Notes: generated by a model not told the origin, from the sequence alone. A DNA stretch of 64,000 nt from Urechis unicinctus (GCA_034190875.2 CM067348.1:34401772-34465771), one strand, 5' to 3'. Counted from the stretch's first letter, positions 25,986-41,468 are shown. A program made the numbers and translations.

Positions 25986-28388
25986 AAAAAGTAAATTATT
26001 TTCCTACATTCATCTCCCTACAATATTGAATTAAATCGAAAAAAGCCATATATAGTTCACAATGATCACATCTGTAACATGGATATTTTTTTCTGATCCA
26101 TGATGAAAAAAATTATTTCAAAATATCAGTATTCCGCAAATAAACGCTATGACATATGGGCCCAAATTTGTTGTATATCTTCTTTTCAATTTGACAATCC
26201 GTGGACAACCTTTAGAGGACCAAAGTATATATAATGAATAAGAAGTGACAAAAGTATTTTTATGTGCATTTAACTTCTTCATTACGTCAATTAAAATATG
26301 CCGAATTAAAAATTCATAATTAATGACAGTAAATATTTTTCCACGAATAGATTGATTCTGCGAATGTTTGTTATCGTCATCATATGTTTATGTTAAGAAG
26401 GATAGACTGCCGTGATTGCGGGCCAGATCAATGCCCTGATGCTATTATTGTGTATCAGTCAATCTCTTGGAGTTAGTGATTGACAATTGTGGAAGCTTGC
26501 GCCCAGTAGCAATATATTCACCGATGCTTAGAGGACGAGTGGGAGACTTGCTGCCTAGACTACAGCAAATGAAATCAAGTCTCATGCAATAAAGTTGAAT
26601 CAGGGACAATTATCCAAAATCGCAAACGATGATTTGATACAGCATCTACAACCGGATACATACTGATACACAGGTGCGCATGTCCAACCTTAACGCATAA
26701 CAACTTCCCAACTGGCTGTTTTAGCATTTTTTCCATGCTGTAGGTGGACGAATTAAGGACAAATAATCGTTGCTCAGTTTAAGCCTATGACGTCACTGGT
26801 TGTTGTCCTTTTATATTGTGTCTGCATTTCATCGGGTGAGATCAAGACGTCCCACAATACATTACTTGTTCGGCCTATATTCCATATTGCTAGAACCTGT
26901 CTTCTTGAACAAAAAAAGAGAGACACTGCTAAATGAAAGGACAAAGCGAATGACACTGCTAAGTGAATGGACTTTGTAAAACTATAAGCTTGATGGCTGA
27001 TACAAATGTGATGTAACAAACAGAAGCCAAACCAGGCCATCCATCCGGATAGAATCGCAATCCATGCGACAAGGATATGCAAAAGCCTGACAGAATCATA
27101 GCGTTTCCTCGGCGTGAAATGTTATCGCAGTTTTCCTTCCATCATGTGGCTCAATATAGACATGCTCTTCCTCCAATCTCACAAGCTGTAGAACCTGTTC
27201 AGCACAGACAGCGTTGTGTGTCACTGTTTATCAAATATTGAGAGACTAATCGAGAAATAAAACTTATCACTGCATTTCTTAACAGAGCCAATCATGTTTT
27301 TAATGTGCTTGACTTGTGATGTGATTAGTTCAAAAAAGTTTGCTTTTGGCTGTTGCTCTTTTACAACTACAATATGCTGCCGAATCCTGTAAAGCGCTTT
27401 CGGTTAAACACAATAAGTAGAACTACTTTTACGACGCTGCCTGCAGATCCTATCGGGATTCATTTGTCAGCGTAAAGAAATTATGAAAGCGATAACATCA
27501 TATAGGATCACATTTGATAAGGCAAATAGATCGGACACTTGCCATGAATCACATTGCATTATTGTCAGTCATAGTTACTGCTAACAGGGGATATACCGTA
27601 TACCTTGGAATCGACCGTCGCATCATACAAACCATTCTGGCGTGTTAACGCCGAAATGATCAATGTTGCCTGCGGTTTTAACAATTTGTTTCAGCGTAGA
27701 ATATATTTCAGTTGTCATTATCACCCTGTGGGTGTCGCATGCTGTGGTTAATACCGGATATAAGACTTAGCAGAATAACTCGTCAAAATGTGCCTTTAAT
27801 TCAATCTGTATCATTCATAATATCATCAATAAATTAATTTGGCTATCGTTTTATAACAGTACGTTTAAGCAATGTGGCGGTTAGTAGTTTCAAACTGTCG
27901 GTGTTCATTCGCATGCTGACAAGTTGCTCGCAATTAAGATGCGGCTTTATCATCCTCTTAACTGGCAACTAGCATGGTGGCACAGAAGTGAATACGTCAT
28001 TTCGTGATTAAAGGAGGAGTTGAATCGGACAACGCCGTGTTCTTTATATATCTTTATTCACACAATTGCTAACCTCATTTTCTTTAAAACGATATCATCC
28101 CGAAAAGCTATTAACGAAATCCGTATGGAACGGTATTTTTGTGACCACACTGCTCAGTGTCCAATTTCACTGTCACCCAAGGGGTCTTCACTGCTATTCT
28201 TTTTCAATAGAATAGTCCTAGGCGCAAAAACCCATATAATTTTATTAAATGTATGCACATCGCATGTTACGCACATATAGGGTTCACAGCAGTGACCAGC
28301 AGTATCTAATAGCTCTTCTCATACTCTCTAAAATAGTGTGATAAATAATCTCGCTTATGATTCAACTTATTATGTGATCCCTAAGCGC
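25986..28388. other. No gene recognised; AT-rich single-copy DNA
   Basis: The only longer non-repeat frame is on the minus strand at 26774-27082 (102 codons). It is hydrophobic near its start and contains two HLAVS strings from a short internal duplication in the DNA (about 26920-26965). No family is recognised, and no splice or promoter context was established. The rest shows nothing beyond AT-rich sequence. Confidence 0.5.
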
Positions 28389-28389
28389 C

Positions 28390-28565
28390 AGTTTGCTTGC
28401 TAAGCCAACAATGACCGATGCCAATATTAGCACGATAAGCTAAACTGGCGAAGCCTATATTAGTTTGCTTACTTACCCAACAATGAACGGTAAAAATATT
28501 CGCACGAAGCCTACATTAGTTGCTTGCTGAACTAATGCCTATATTCACCCGATAAGCTGATTCGT
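28390..28565. repeat. Degenerate tandem repeat, three units
   Basis: Units beginning agtttgcttgctaag-like sequence start near 28390, 28462 and 28518. They share caacaatga, cacgataagct and aagcctatatt phrases with losses between units. Confidence 0.65.
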
Positions 28566-30935
28566 ATGAACTAATGAAACCCAGCCATTATTTTGTCTAA
28601 AATACATTTCGGAATAACGACGACTTACATTTTACAATTTGATAACCCAGTTTTCGAGTTGATTGAGCCTAATCACGAGAATCGTGCTGCGTTATCCCCT
28701 CTTCTGGCTTACGTAAAATACATATGGATAATTTGAATTTCACTTGGCACTCGTTGAAGAGGATTGTCTTATGTTATTAAAGCGTTTAAAGGTAGCAACA
28801 GGTAAATATCATAACAGCACATTTGCAGGACTATCAGATTTGACACTGTCACAGTTAGTCATTCCCATTCATCTACCTTTGTCGCTGTAGTATATTGATG
28901 TTGAGAGCCATGCACAAACCGTGCACATCGTCTGTACATTTTACGTTGCAGCAACATCAATACATCGACAAAATTGTCTTTGTACCCGATATATAGTTAT
29001 TATCATATTTTCAAATTATTTGCGGTTGCAAAAGATTGAGAATGTCGCCGCTAGCTCTAAAATGAGACTGATAAATGTGATTCCAGGGGGACGTTTGTAT
29101 GATTAAACGTTGTCGTTTTACTGTTCACGGCAGACGATGTTACCATTAAGCGGGGGTCCGTTTACACAAGCTCTTCTACTATGTCATCTATTTACATTCA
29201 TATGTTCGTAGAGTGTCGATTACTGCATTACGAGTAGCTATATACCATTCCCGATAAGCGTTAACAGCAATATGGAATGATAACATCAGAAGCATTCATC
29301 TAATACTGATTCCAACTACGCTTTGCCTCTGCTACAATCATTGCACTTTAAAGAATTATTGACCAGTTCCGGAATCGCCTGTTGACTTCGATTGTGTAAC
29401 ATCTCACAGCCAGAACATTTCTTTTTCACTGGTCACAGTTATTGCTTGTTGTTATGCCAAAGCGAGATCATTATAAATGCATTGTTCGACGCCAAACAGA
29501 ACTGTTTTCAATGATCTCTAAGATGAAGAAATGCCATTTGTCGGTATTGGACAAACGTCTGCCATTCCTGGTCTGGCTCGCTGTACCAGCTTCACGACAC
29601 ATTCATACAAACCAGGGTAATTAAGTTGGAACAAGCCTATGTTGGAAGAAAATCATGACAGCAGTGGAGAGGTTATCATCGAGTTTATTTGATATCATGT
29701 TCTATCTGATTGCACCCTGGGGACTCACACTTTATGATAACCTTCCACAATCTGTCGAGTATGACCTTTTCTGGTCCTCCGTGACATTCAATAATTACAG
29801 CATGTGACGACTTTCCGACGCCATACTTACCTGACCTTTGGTGACAGTGTGTCAGATCCCGTCATTTAATCCGCTTTGACCTAGTATTTTGCATAATAGT
29901 TAGCCATGCAGATCGTGTTTTTGATAGAGAAATGCAAAATAACTGCATTTGCAACAAACGCTCTGAAAGAATGGGCGACATATGCGATGTACAGAAATGA
30001 ATCATATCATTTATTGCATTATTGACAAACAAATGAAATGTAAGGAAGCAGGTATTTTTGGTGGCGTATTCCATTCTTCCATCAATATGCAGGTGTGTCA
30101 ACAGCCAAGATTAAGCTATTGATTCTGTGTCCTATTTTCCGAAGTACGGCTGACATTGGCAGATATCCTACGTCTGCTTCCCATACACCTTCACTTGACC
30201 GTGATGGAGAACACAAAAAAATACCAGCTGTATCCCGGTTATTGGTGTGAGAGGTTACAATGACCGAATTTTCTCCATATGATATACAGCAATGCTTGAC
30301 CCTTAACCACTCAAAAGCCACTGCAGTTAACGCGATTTTGCTCATGCTGAAAGATTGCCATACTCGAATAAAACACAGCGACTACCATGAGAACGTCTTC
30401 GTGAGAGTCAATGGTCTTTGCAGCGACCAAACGCACCGATGAGCAGACCCACATCAGTGAAATCCAACGACGAGGAGCTTTCCAAAGTGAAGCGCGAAAA
30501 ATGAACATTTGCTAACAAAGCACTCTCATTTGCAAAGCTGAGCGAACAATTAAACGCTTCTAACAACGAAATGCTTCATCCGCGCGAGAGCCGTAAAAAT
30601 ATCATTAATAGAGAATAAATTAAAGCGCATTGATTTAGTAATGTTTTGTGGTCATGCATTTTTACATTAACGGATTTCAGATTTTCACAACCTAGTGTAA
30701 GCGGTATGTTTGTTTATGGCTTCTTCGTGCACATGTTGTAAGATATTTCATGCAACCCTGAACCCTCAATGATGCTTTCTGCAATTAAATTCCAGTTCAT
30801 TTAATTTTTCAGCGTCGCATGTAACTGATAGAATCTTTAACTTGATCCCATTTCATCATATTCTTCGTTTCTAGTCAATGATGACGAATCAACTAGGCAT
30901 ATAATATAGATGGACACGAAAACGCACTTATATTA
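28566..30935. other. No gene recognised
   Basis: Overlapping short frames on both strands at 30082-30508 sit in slightly less AT-rich sequence. None resembles a known family, and none is supported by a second copy in the window. The remaining sequence shows no repeats or sites I can support. Confidence 0.45.
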
Positions 30936-32201
<1,266 letters not shown>

Positions 32202-32563
32202 AGGTTTTGTTTATTGGCAGAAGCATAATTAACCAAGAAAAATACTTTGGTAACACAAAACGATAGTCATCTGTGCGGCCAGTAATGGCTGTTATAAGTG
32301 ATATAGATTTTGGCCACTTAATGAAAAAGCCGTCAAAATGTAGAGTCTACAAGCAATCACTCGCTGCCTCATGAATATCACATGCATGCAGCATAGGTTA
32401 TGTTCATTGGCATAAGCAAAATTTAAACATGAAAAATGCCTTGATAAAACAAAGCAAGAGTAATCTCGGCGGCCAATAATGGCTATGATATCGATCGTGA
32501 CTGCCTAATGGAAGGTCTTCAAAATGTAGGACCCACAAGCAATTATCCGAGGCTTCATGACTA
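32202..32563. repeat. Tandem duplication of about 193 bp
   Basis: Units at 32202-32375 and 32395-32563 share attggca, ggccagtaatggct (ggccaataatggct in the second), the caaaatgtag phrase and the caagcaat phrase in the same order. Divergence is clear, so the duplication is old. Confidence 0.8.
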
Positions 32564-35500
32564 AAATAATGAATAAAACTTATAACAGAAAGTCTTTCTA
32601 TTGCTTTAACGCAACATAAATCGCAGCTAATACATTTTTAGTGGAGTATCTCCTGATATCTTCCACGGCGTTGTTACACACGGATGTTGGATAATAGATT
32701 AAAATCCAGCACCATGCAAGATATATATGACATATCGTAAGGTTGTTAGTTGTCCTTTACCGGCATTGATAAACTGGCTTGTGACACTATATGAGCTACT
32801 GACCACAGCTGTCGCAAAATAACGATATATGTGACATCCAAGGGCAATATCCATCAATCATAACCCCACTTATATTTGTCATATTAATATGAATATCATG
32901 TTTCGATATGTTTGGTGATGATAAGCCAATACAAGCCGTTATTTGATGCCATGCTATTTAAATTTGTGTAATGAATGCCAGGGCAGGAATAATGGAATAC
33001 CGAGTGTAGGGATCGTTGGGCATGTTGGTGCCAGGCTGAGGACTGCGGTGAGACAAAGTCAATGTCCATGTTAACCAAAATTGCAAGTTGAGATATGTAG
33101 ATGTACAGTGTGGTAGGTATCCTGTTCTATTGACGGTCATAGCGCACAGGATGTCACTGGCGATATCTTATCTTTGAATGTTAGCACAAATATCTCTACC
33201 AGATAAATATCGATATTCACAAGATCAACAGTCGAGTGTACAGATGATTGCTTCCGTCAACATGTGATTAAGCAGTAATGGATATTTCGTCCTACAGCTA
33301 CCGACTTATTGGGCTGCATGTTGTCTTGGCAGTTACTGAGTAATTGCAAGAATAAATGAGTAGGTTGTAGGTGGACAGCAAGATTGGCGACGCTTTCGAG
33401 GCTCAGGTAACACTAGTAAAACTGCACTCATACGGTGTTGAATACTGATACTAATTTCGTCTTCTGTAGTGTATCATGGCATGGACCTAACTATTAAAGT
33501 CTGCAAAAGTTGGGTTTATGTCCAGCGGCAACATTAAAGTACACGTCCACATAGCAAGTCCAGAAAATGGCGCTTGAAACTACGTTACATAACTCGATGG
33601 CATTCAATGTCATATGTAATTGCATTCATTCCAGCTCTGTGTATTATCTGTCTGTGCAATACCATCACGAGGGATAATAGGCGCCACCTCAATCAGGGCT
33701 ACTGGATAGTTGACAATTAATCATTAGTCATAAGCATACGGTAAATTCAGCAATACGAAACAGGATAGTTACCGTTCATTAGAACATCACGTCATATGTA
33801 GCACGAATCCATCAAAAGGCCCCGTCATTAGGAAAGCATGGATCGGTATTTATCATATCTATTGCAAGTTGAAAGTGAAGCTCAAACGCATAGGTTGTCA
33901 TCTTGGAGAACGATACTTGTAATAACTCGTTGGATAGTGTGATGCCATCCGACTATCCTTGGTGAAGATGCATAACAGTACACGACCAGTATGATCGGGG
34001 CGAACCGATGAAATCCATCACATTTTCACATAGATATTGATATCAAGGCTCGATGGCCAAGATCTAATCACAATCCGTTTTCACAGAGAGAATATTTCTT
34101 AACGTTGATTGTGTTTCATCAACCTCCTCCATTTTTGTAGTGCAGCTTGTCAATGTTTCAATGTGGCCCTACCAGATTCTGACGGCTTCTGCATTAAGAT
34201 GTTCCAGTCGGTCACGGCGCTTTGCGGTTAACTTACATGAGACAGGTGTGACCAGGTAAGAATGCCTGATCACACGGGTTGCTTTGTTTCCAGGAAAGGG
34301 GAGGTAACAACAAAAACAATACAGACTCTTCTCCTGCCGTCGACGACCTAATGTCAGAAATCATCAAGCTGTTATGATGGCTGCGTCTGGCATTCTTTAC
34401 GTCTCAGTTGTCAATGCAATATTTTAAGAAACCGGGACTGTTTATATCTCGCCGTGGAATAATTGTCATTGCGAGTGGTTTTAAAAAGAGTCAGCGATGC
34501 GTCTTCATATCAAGACAACTCAAACTAGAATTTCTTTCGAAAATCTAAACTATGTGATTATAAACTCAAGGCGAATACAGCGCATATGGAGATAATGTAT
34601 GATATATTGTGATAGGGCGTCTGCTGTATAGCATATAATTATGATGAGAGCTAATATAATGGTCTATAAATAAGGCGAGTTGGTTATGAATGTGATGGAT
34701 TGTTTGAGTTTATGTTGATTGGCTCCCGTGGCAGGCTGGATGTATGTATTTAACTTGTGCATCACGGCTGAGGCGCAGCGCAATACTAGGCGTACGTGGG
34801 TTAGCTGTGGCTCGAGGTGAATTCTCTTGTGTTGGTGTTGCATGGATGAACAATGATGTATAAGTTGATTTCGCCGCACATTTGGGTTTGTGTTTTACCG
34901 TCTATCCAGCCATTACTGCTGACTTAAGGATTACTGCTGAGCAATTGTACGCTGTATTTTGTAGAATTGGACGAAACATATATGGATACTTGCGTTGCAG
35001 TTGTTTGAAATTCTTAAAAGCGCTCGGTATCTCCCACCTCAAATCAGACGTAAAGGGATGCAGGGCCCGCCGTGAATATGAAACTGCCAAGGTTGCTTTG
35101 TGGCGACAGTCAACATCAGCTTGATGTACAAAATGACGCTGAAATGTTACCGACTAAATAACAGACTAACGACTACCTAACGTTGAAGTGAGTCTGTTGC
35201 ATCAGAACTGCTGGTTGATAGCATTAAGCTCGATAGATCAGCGGGAGATGACTGGTAGGCGATGAGCGTTGTAATATATTATCTCATCCAATGCTTATGT
35301 GAAACAGGTATTTTCTGATCATGCGGAAAGCTTAACCACTGCCTACCCTGACGTATTTCGTGTTCAATGTAATTGCCTTTCAATCCCACATTCCAATGAC
35401 GGACGTTTTAGATGGTTAATTGGGGCCCCAAACGTGTTTACTGCACAATGGGCAATCGCGTTTCTGATATCATAACTTATTGGGCATTTTACGATCACGT

Positions 35501-36127
35501 AATCTTCATTTTTACTCGGGGATTCCCAGTGATCGAATGCACAATCGACCTCAGCTGTTGATGATTGATCGTTTGCTTGGTGTATGCGGTTAGATGAACA
35601 CAACACACCCGATGACCTTTCCTCTGTCGATGTCGTCTTATGTCTCCGTGGCAGACGCGAATTGACTGGTCAGTCATATAGAGGATGAAATAAGACACAT
35701 ATCTTAGGTTATCAGGAGAAGTCCACCGCACTACCAGCAGGAGCCGAGGTTTATGACTGGGAAAACAATGAGGCGTACTAGATTATCTTGAAACAATCTT
35801 ATCCTTTACTTTGTGTAGCATCGACTCTGTAACATCTCTGCTTTTGTTGCCACAGATAATTGATGTGACAGGTGGAAATCTTATCTGCTCCTGTGGCAAA
35901 TTCGCCCTGCGTCTCAATCTGATAAGTATGTTAAACATTGATGAAAACGATAACCAGGACGATTCCTGCCACTTTTATTGATTAAGTTGGACATTAATAG
36001 CTAAATTATATGGAGAGGCATTTTCAATCTTTGCTACAAAACTGCTTTATATGGAGTAATTGTGTTATATTTACATATTCATGAAATAAATAGCGACATC
36101 CTGACGGTAACCACTGAAACTGACGGT
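32564..36127. other. No gene recognised
   Basis: Short frames such as those at 34664-34879 (minus) and 34882-35124 (plus) have no recognisable domain and no conserved partner. The reverse-transcriptase-like sequence begins only at about 36128. Earlier parts of that element could lie just upstream but are too decayed to read. Confidence 0.45.
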
Positions 36128-36829
36128 CTCATTCAGTGGGATGGTGTATTGTCGCGATATTTAACTGTATCCAATGCTGTTCAACAAGGTGGCATTTAAT
36201 CTCCTTAATTATTTATTGTGTATGTCGATGATCTTTTAAGTCTGTTGTTGAAATCATGCACCGGCTATTATATTAATGACATCTATTCGGAGATCAACAT
36301 GATATAGTGTAAACTGTTCTGTCCATTAGTAATGTTGAACGATACGCAATTGCAGCATGTTAAAAAATGGAAATATTTAGGACTTAGGTAAATGCAAATT
36401 CCAATGAGGAGGATGATATAGATTTTAATTAGTCAAACATTCTTAACATAAATTTCTCCCTACGCTCATTGCATGTACAACTGCGAATTTGACAAACCTA
36501 CTGCAACACACTTTACCATTCATATCTATGGGCTGACTTACAATAACATGTACCAAAATATTTTGGGTTGTCAAAAAGAGACGGTGCCAGACATATGTTC
36601 GCCGCAAACAATATGGCAGGATTTCAAGCATATATCAGAATATATACCTACGCTTTTATGAGGAAGATAGAACTCTCAAAAAACTTCTTAATAAAATCTT
36701 TGAATGGTTGTTACATAGTCCGGTCTGGTGCCATTTGGACCAATTGGCACCGTATTTTATATGCACCGCCTTGAACGATAACTAATATGCATTTCTTATA
36801 TACTATGGGCCCGTGTGAATGAAATAAAT
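36128..36829 (+). pseudogene. Non-LTR retrotransposon remnant: end of reverse transcriptase and C-terminal region
   Basis: Plus-strand frame from 36128 reads SRYLTVSNAVQQGG, then SP, then LFIVYVDDLL. This is the motif block that precedes the catalytic YADD box in LINE reverse transcriptases of the CR1/jockey-like type common in invertebrates. The same frame later reads LNDTQLQHVKKWKYLGL (36335-36385), the usual segment after the palm. The catalytic box and about 60 residues are missing between them. Stops occur at 36197, 36206, 36305 and 36389. The C-terminal region follows from about 36455 (AHCMYNC, YNNMYQNILGC), shifts frame near 36570, and continues as ARHMFAANNMAGFQAY and ELSKNFLIKSL to 36774. 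It is dead: truncated 5', internally deleted, frameshifted and carrying stops. The family assignment is from memory of conserved patterns; the exact clade is uncertain. Confidence 0.85.
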
Positions 36830-36857
36830 ATTATTGTTGTTATTATTATTATTATTA
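36830..36857 (+). repeat. (ATT)n 3' tail of the LINE remnant
   Basis: A short ATT run directly follows gaaataaat about 55 bases after the last coding-like codon. Many CR1/L2/RTE-like elements end in a short microsatellite rather than poly(A), so this marks the 3' end and plus-strand orientation of the element. Confidence 0.75.
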
Positions 36858-38156
36858 AATCTACAGGGGAGAGCAAAATGAGTCCGTATAAGCATGTTAT
36901 AGTCGTATCATATTTGTATTCAATAGTATGGCCAAATGGTGACCCTGATCATAACAGAAATTTGGTAATATAATTGTCTTACTCCATTGCGTTTTTCTTT
37001 ACCAACTATTTCAGAAATATCCATTGTTTGTAGATAAGCTGCAGTGATATCCATATTTCCTTCTTATAGATGTGTGATTGGTAATGCATGATAACGCTCT
37101 GTATAAATCATCGTTAAACCATGTAATTGGCCGCCGATCAGATGGTCAGATTACATCGGGCTCTTGCTGCCCATCAGTCTTGACATTCAAAATACCTACA
37201 ACAATTTGGCTACTTGGTGTGAATGTTTGCAATAAGCTGCCATCTATGATTTATAGAATGGCAATGTTAATGGTACGATTAGGTATACGGATGTCCAACA
37301 AGATTATACTGAAATATGTAACAGTTATTGGTGTGACAATACACTTGATCGTGGTGTAAAAGGCATCCCCTAAAACCGCTGATTCATATCATCATTCAAT
37401 GCCTTTGGCTAAGGCCCTGCCTAGTGATAATAAATTATCTATGACTATCATTTACTTACACCTCATACTGGCGTGCAGTGAGTTTCATATATTTCTTCAT
37501 ATTTCGCAGTTGACGGACCCATAGACATTTCGCGTGCACCTATGGTCAAAGGTGATACGATGCATCCCAGCGGGAAGTATGGCTTTCCTGGAGGAGCCGG
37601 TTGTATTGCCTTTTTCTGTTTGTACTCCACACACAAACACTCCTTAAGTGACATAAGCAACCATAATAACTTTGCTACATTAGCTTAATGTCTCAGGAAG
37701 TCGCTCAAACAACTCGATAGATGAATGCACAACCCAGTCATTGTCAGATTGCAAATACAAGCCTACACTATAGGAAAAGACAGCGCCGTATAGGGATCCC
37801 TTAACACCAGGAAGACGAATCATATTTGCATGTAGCTTGCAGTAGTTTCGGTAGCAAACCATTATCCACAACTGATCTCACAACCAAACTATTCATTTTG
37901 ATGAAACATAATCAATGATCCTCACGGCATATCACACTGCAAGCACATTTCACCCGACTAGGCGTTGGTACAGAAAGCTGGTGAATTTCACGGCATCATA
38001 CAGAAGGACGCAATATTGATACTGGAGGGTAAGAACACTTTCATGTAAACATCTTGATGATGAGGTTGCTTGTGAACTATGGATGCCACTTTTCTGGCAA
38101 CGCAACACTGACAGACCCAGCTTTCTTGCTGGTCTATCCCTCCTAGTTCCACCAAG
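36858..38156. other. Unassigned sequence with two adjacent minus-strand frames
   Basis: Minus-strand frames at 37680-37871 (63 codons, containing RLPGVKGSLYGAVFSYSVG and DWVVHSS) and 37463-37660 (65 codons, containing PAPPGKPYFPLG) are separated by 19 bases. Their composition looks more protein-like than other frames in the window, but I recognise no family. They might be pieces of a decayed exon or element. A plus-strand frame at 37078-37359 overlaps nothing else and is equally unrecognised. Confidence 0.3.
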
Positions 38157-39932
38157 TTCCACGTGTGAGTGGCTTAGTTGTTCCATTTAGAGTTTTGTTT
38201 CGTTTTTATTGTAATATATACTGAAATATATATGGATGTATTGTGCGGAGAGAGAAGCTGACCTGACAGTGATGAATAGGAAATCCCTTTGGGCATCGCT
38301 CTTCTATAAATATTGTACATTGTAGGGATATTATATGAGAGGGTATTACTCTATGTGCCTGGGGATGCAACTAGGGTAGTGACGATGATATAAGGTGAAT
38401 ATTTATTTTAACTGATCAGTTAAAACGAAATACAATTGAAATTCTTTGAAGGCTACAGCTCTTAATTCAGTTTCCGCAATATTGTTTTAGCGCAACGACT
38501 GATTATTTGCAAACATACAACAGAGTGGAGAGAACCCTTTTTCTGCACCACTGGTTGCCCCTTTTATTATGCGATATATATATTCTCATTGTGCTACAGA
38601 TACATGAAAGTCGTGTCAGCACCAAATTATTGCTCATATTAGGCAACATTTGGGTAATCGGAGATAGTAGCAAGACACCCTCCCGTCTAATAAACTATAA
38701 CGTCTAGTGAATGTTTTTCTATTAACAACGACAATTTCCCTATATGCTCTCATTTCCGGCAGCCAAAAGGAAGATAGGCGCCCACAGGAATATGCGTTAT
38801 GGATCTTCAGTATTGTGACATGCAGCTTGTGAAATGCTCGGCTCGGAACACTCAGCGTCAAGCATGAATTGCATTTCGCCAGTACGACAGCAATGCTGGC
38901 CATTCATGGTTCTGTGACTACAAGTTACTATAAATTTAATGATTCTAATGCTAGAGTGACCGTCGAGTAGCAAATGGTTTTGGTTGATGTAAACCCTGTG
39001 ACACATTTGAACGAAAACAAACATCAGTCTATTACTACATGGCCTAAGGTGCTGCAGGTGATTTCAATGAATATCATCCATAAACAGGCACAATGTCACT
39101 TTATTTTACACACTAATTTGAATGTCTACTACTTGACAGTTGCATATCCCTTTTACTGATGACAGATCAGTAGTTTTACATATCCACTATCTCACTACAA
39201 CAGAACCAGGACGTTTATGGATAGGATGCCTGAAATTGTCCCTTAATGCCTTGACAGGTATATGATCTTGAAAACCAAGCATTTTGGTCCGAAATTGAGT
39301 TAAGTCAATTATGTTTGACTTATTATATATTACTCGATACAAAAACATTGCCAACCAATTACGATTTTTGTTTAACGTTGCTTTCTTCAATGGCAATTTT
39401 ATTTGAATATTATGGTTATAGATATAATTGTTTGCCTCGTTGTGATTACACTAATTCCCCTTTTGTGTCATATCATTACGAATATAACGTGACAATTCAT
39501 GTAACAATGAATGACGCATGGAGATGGCAAGAATAATGATATGCATCGTGTTGCACTTGGACGCAGTATTTGTTAGCGGGAAACAGCGAGTCCGTCGACA
39601 TATGGCGGTGTTGCCACTAATGCAATCAGCTCATGCATGGAGAGATGAATCGCTTCATTCGTTGTCTTGCCGTTGACCATTCAGCTGTAAGTAATTAGAA
39701 TTTTTGTTTTGTCATTAACAGCAGGTTGTATAATATGGTGGGTTAATTATGGGTAAAATAGGTTTATGCCATGTGTTGAGACCAGTCAAGTCTGCTAGCG
39801 CATTGAGTAAGTCACTGTAGAAAACACGGTTTTTTAATCATCGACAGCGGCCTTCGATTGAGCCTTGCGGGCATCACTCCCATTATTTTCGGCAAATGAT
39901 AGATGCTCTCTATCAACCAGATATCCGGGTAC

Positions 39933-40115
39933 TCAGACTCTCAGCACAAAGTTATTGTGACAATATCTTTCATAGACACTCAACTCAGTGCACCTTACTT
40001 GCTTAAGCATCACCAGACGAACGAAAAACATGATATTTGCCGTCCCTGTTATTAAATTTCGCCTTCTCGTTCTTTGTGTGTGACAGACTTCATTTTTGCT
40101 GTTCTGTGAAGGCAA
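39933..40115 (-). other. Copy B version of the 60-codon frame
   Basis: Same start (MPSQNSK) and same length as the frames at 8410-8592 and 53089-53271. It shares the HTQRTRRRN string and the IIMFFVRL-type segment, here with an asparagine in place of one isoleucine. Function unknown. Confidence 0.25.
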
Positions 40116-40149
40116 TAGCTGCTGAGCTAATGTGGCAACATGTCATGCA

Positions 40150-40377
40150 TTATATGCTAGTTATTGAGCAACTAGAAGCTCGATAACGACCACCAAAAAT
40201 GAACAAAAAGGCCAAACGCGCAACACATTGACTTGCTGTGCGCTGAGGATGATTGTTCTTATACCAGGCAGGCTGCATAACACAATTAAGATTTTCTGCC
40301 GCAACAAGCAAAAAGTCAATGATTGTTTTAATAATATTGCTTTTGTAAGCTGAATATATATTAGTAACTTTGCTCAC
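40150..40377 (-). other. Copy B version of the 75-codon frame
   Basis: Very close to the copy C frame at 53306-53533: VTNIYSAYKSNIIKTIIDFL, then LLVAAENLNCVM, and ending in RASSCSI. It lies 34 bases upstream of the 60-codon frame in both B and C. Function unknown. Confidence 0.25.
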
Positions 40378-41416
40378 ATCGAATTAGCACAATAGATGCC
40401 CAGCGATGGAAAGCAAATTAAAATACTTCAGCTCAGAAGTTCAAATCACCGGGGCCGTATTCAAAACATTCTTCCAGCGTGTAAGTTTTTTTGTCTTGTT
40501 AAATGATTTTCGCTCGTTTACAGCTAGAATTAACCTTTATTGTTAGTGTCTCAGATAAAGTGAAGAGATATAAGTGTCTAAGAGAAGACGACAAGTGTGA
40601 GGTAAAAGCAGCATAAGACGTACGTAGATTGGATGCGTCCATCTGTTGTCGTCTTAGGGGTAAGCACCTCTCGGAACACACAAAATAAACAAATGTCACA
40701 TTGCCATTTTTTGACTCGCATGTGGCGACGCCATGATCTTTGCTTTGATCTTTGGATTTTGACGTTTTCTATCACAGAATATGTACTAAATCGTTAGTCA
40801 GGTATCATAAAAAACCTGGATGTGCATTGACACTTGTTCCCTATTAATCTAGTGCGAAGAACGTAGATTCGTAAGATATAACAGCATACAATGATTAAAC
40901 GAAACTGGAAAAGAAAAAGTAAAAGGAACTTGTATAAATAGAATCCAGTCCTGATTATGCTGTCGCACATGCAAAATTGCTCCTTAAAAATTCTAGATGA
41001 TTTATAGTCACTTACGACAGGCAAAACGTCAACTTATAAGAATGCATGGGATAAGATCTGTATGTTCACGAATAGTTAAAGCAAGACAGGTAATTTTGAA
41101 AGGATCAACTCAATGTGGTTATTGCGTCAGGGCAAAAGAGCGGACAGAATAATGTCTTTTTGATCTTGCAATTGCTGGGTTACTGCGCACAGAAAGCAAT
41201 ATGGACGCGTTGCAATGTTGGAAGTTTTTGATGGGAGACATTTCTGCTGTCAAGCTGAACTTTAGTGTGAGTAGGGAGTAGGTGTTTATGTCGCATTATA
41301 CGTTGACTGCCGTATATGTGCGCTTATATAGAACAGCAAGGAGGGAACGTCATTACTCCTAGTTTCCATTCGTGATCTTCCACTTCAAAAGCTATCCGAT
41401 TTGAGGGCCTTAAAAA

Positions 41417-41468
41417 TCCTCCACTTCCTCCTCCTCCTCCTCCTCCTCCTCCTCCTCCTCCTCTTCCC

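Noticed and set aside
26774..27082. 102-codon membrane protein gene
   Set aside because: Hydrophobic and longest of the non-repeat frames, but single copy, unrecognised, and with an internal DNA duplication as its only pattern. Not enough to call a gene.
36221..36232. YVDD as the catalytic site of an active reverse transcriptase
   Set aside because: Its position just after QGG..SP..LF marks it as the upstream conserved motif. The catalytic box is missing, and stops and a frameshift make the element inactive.
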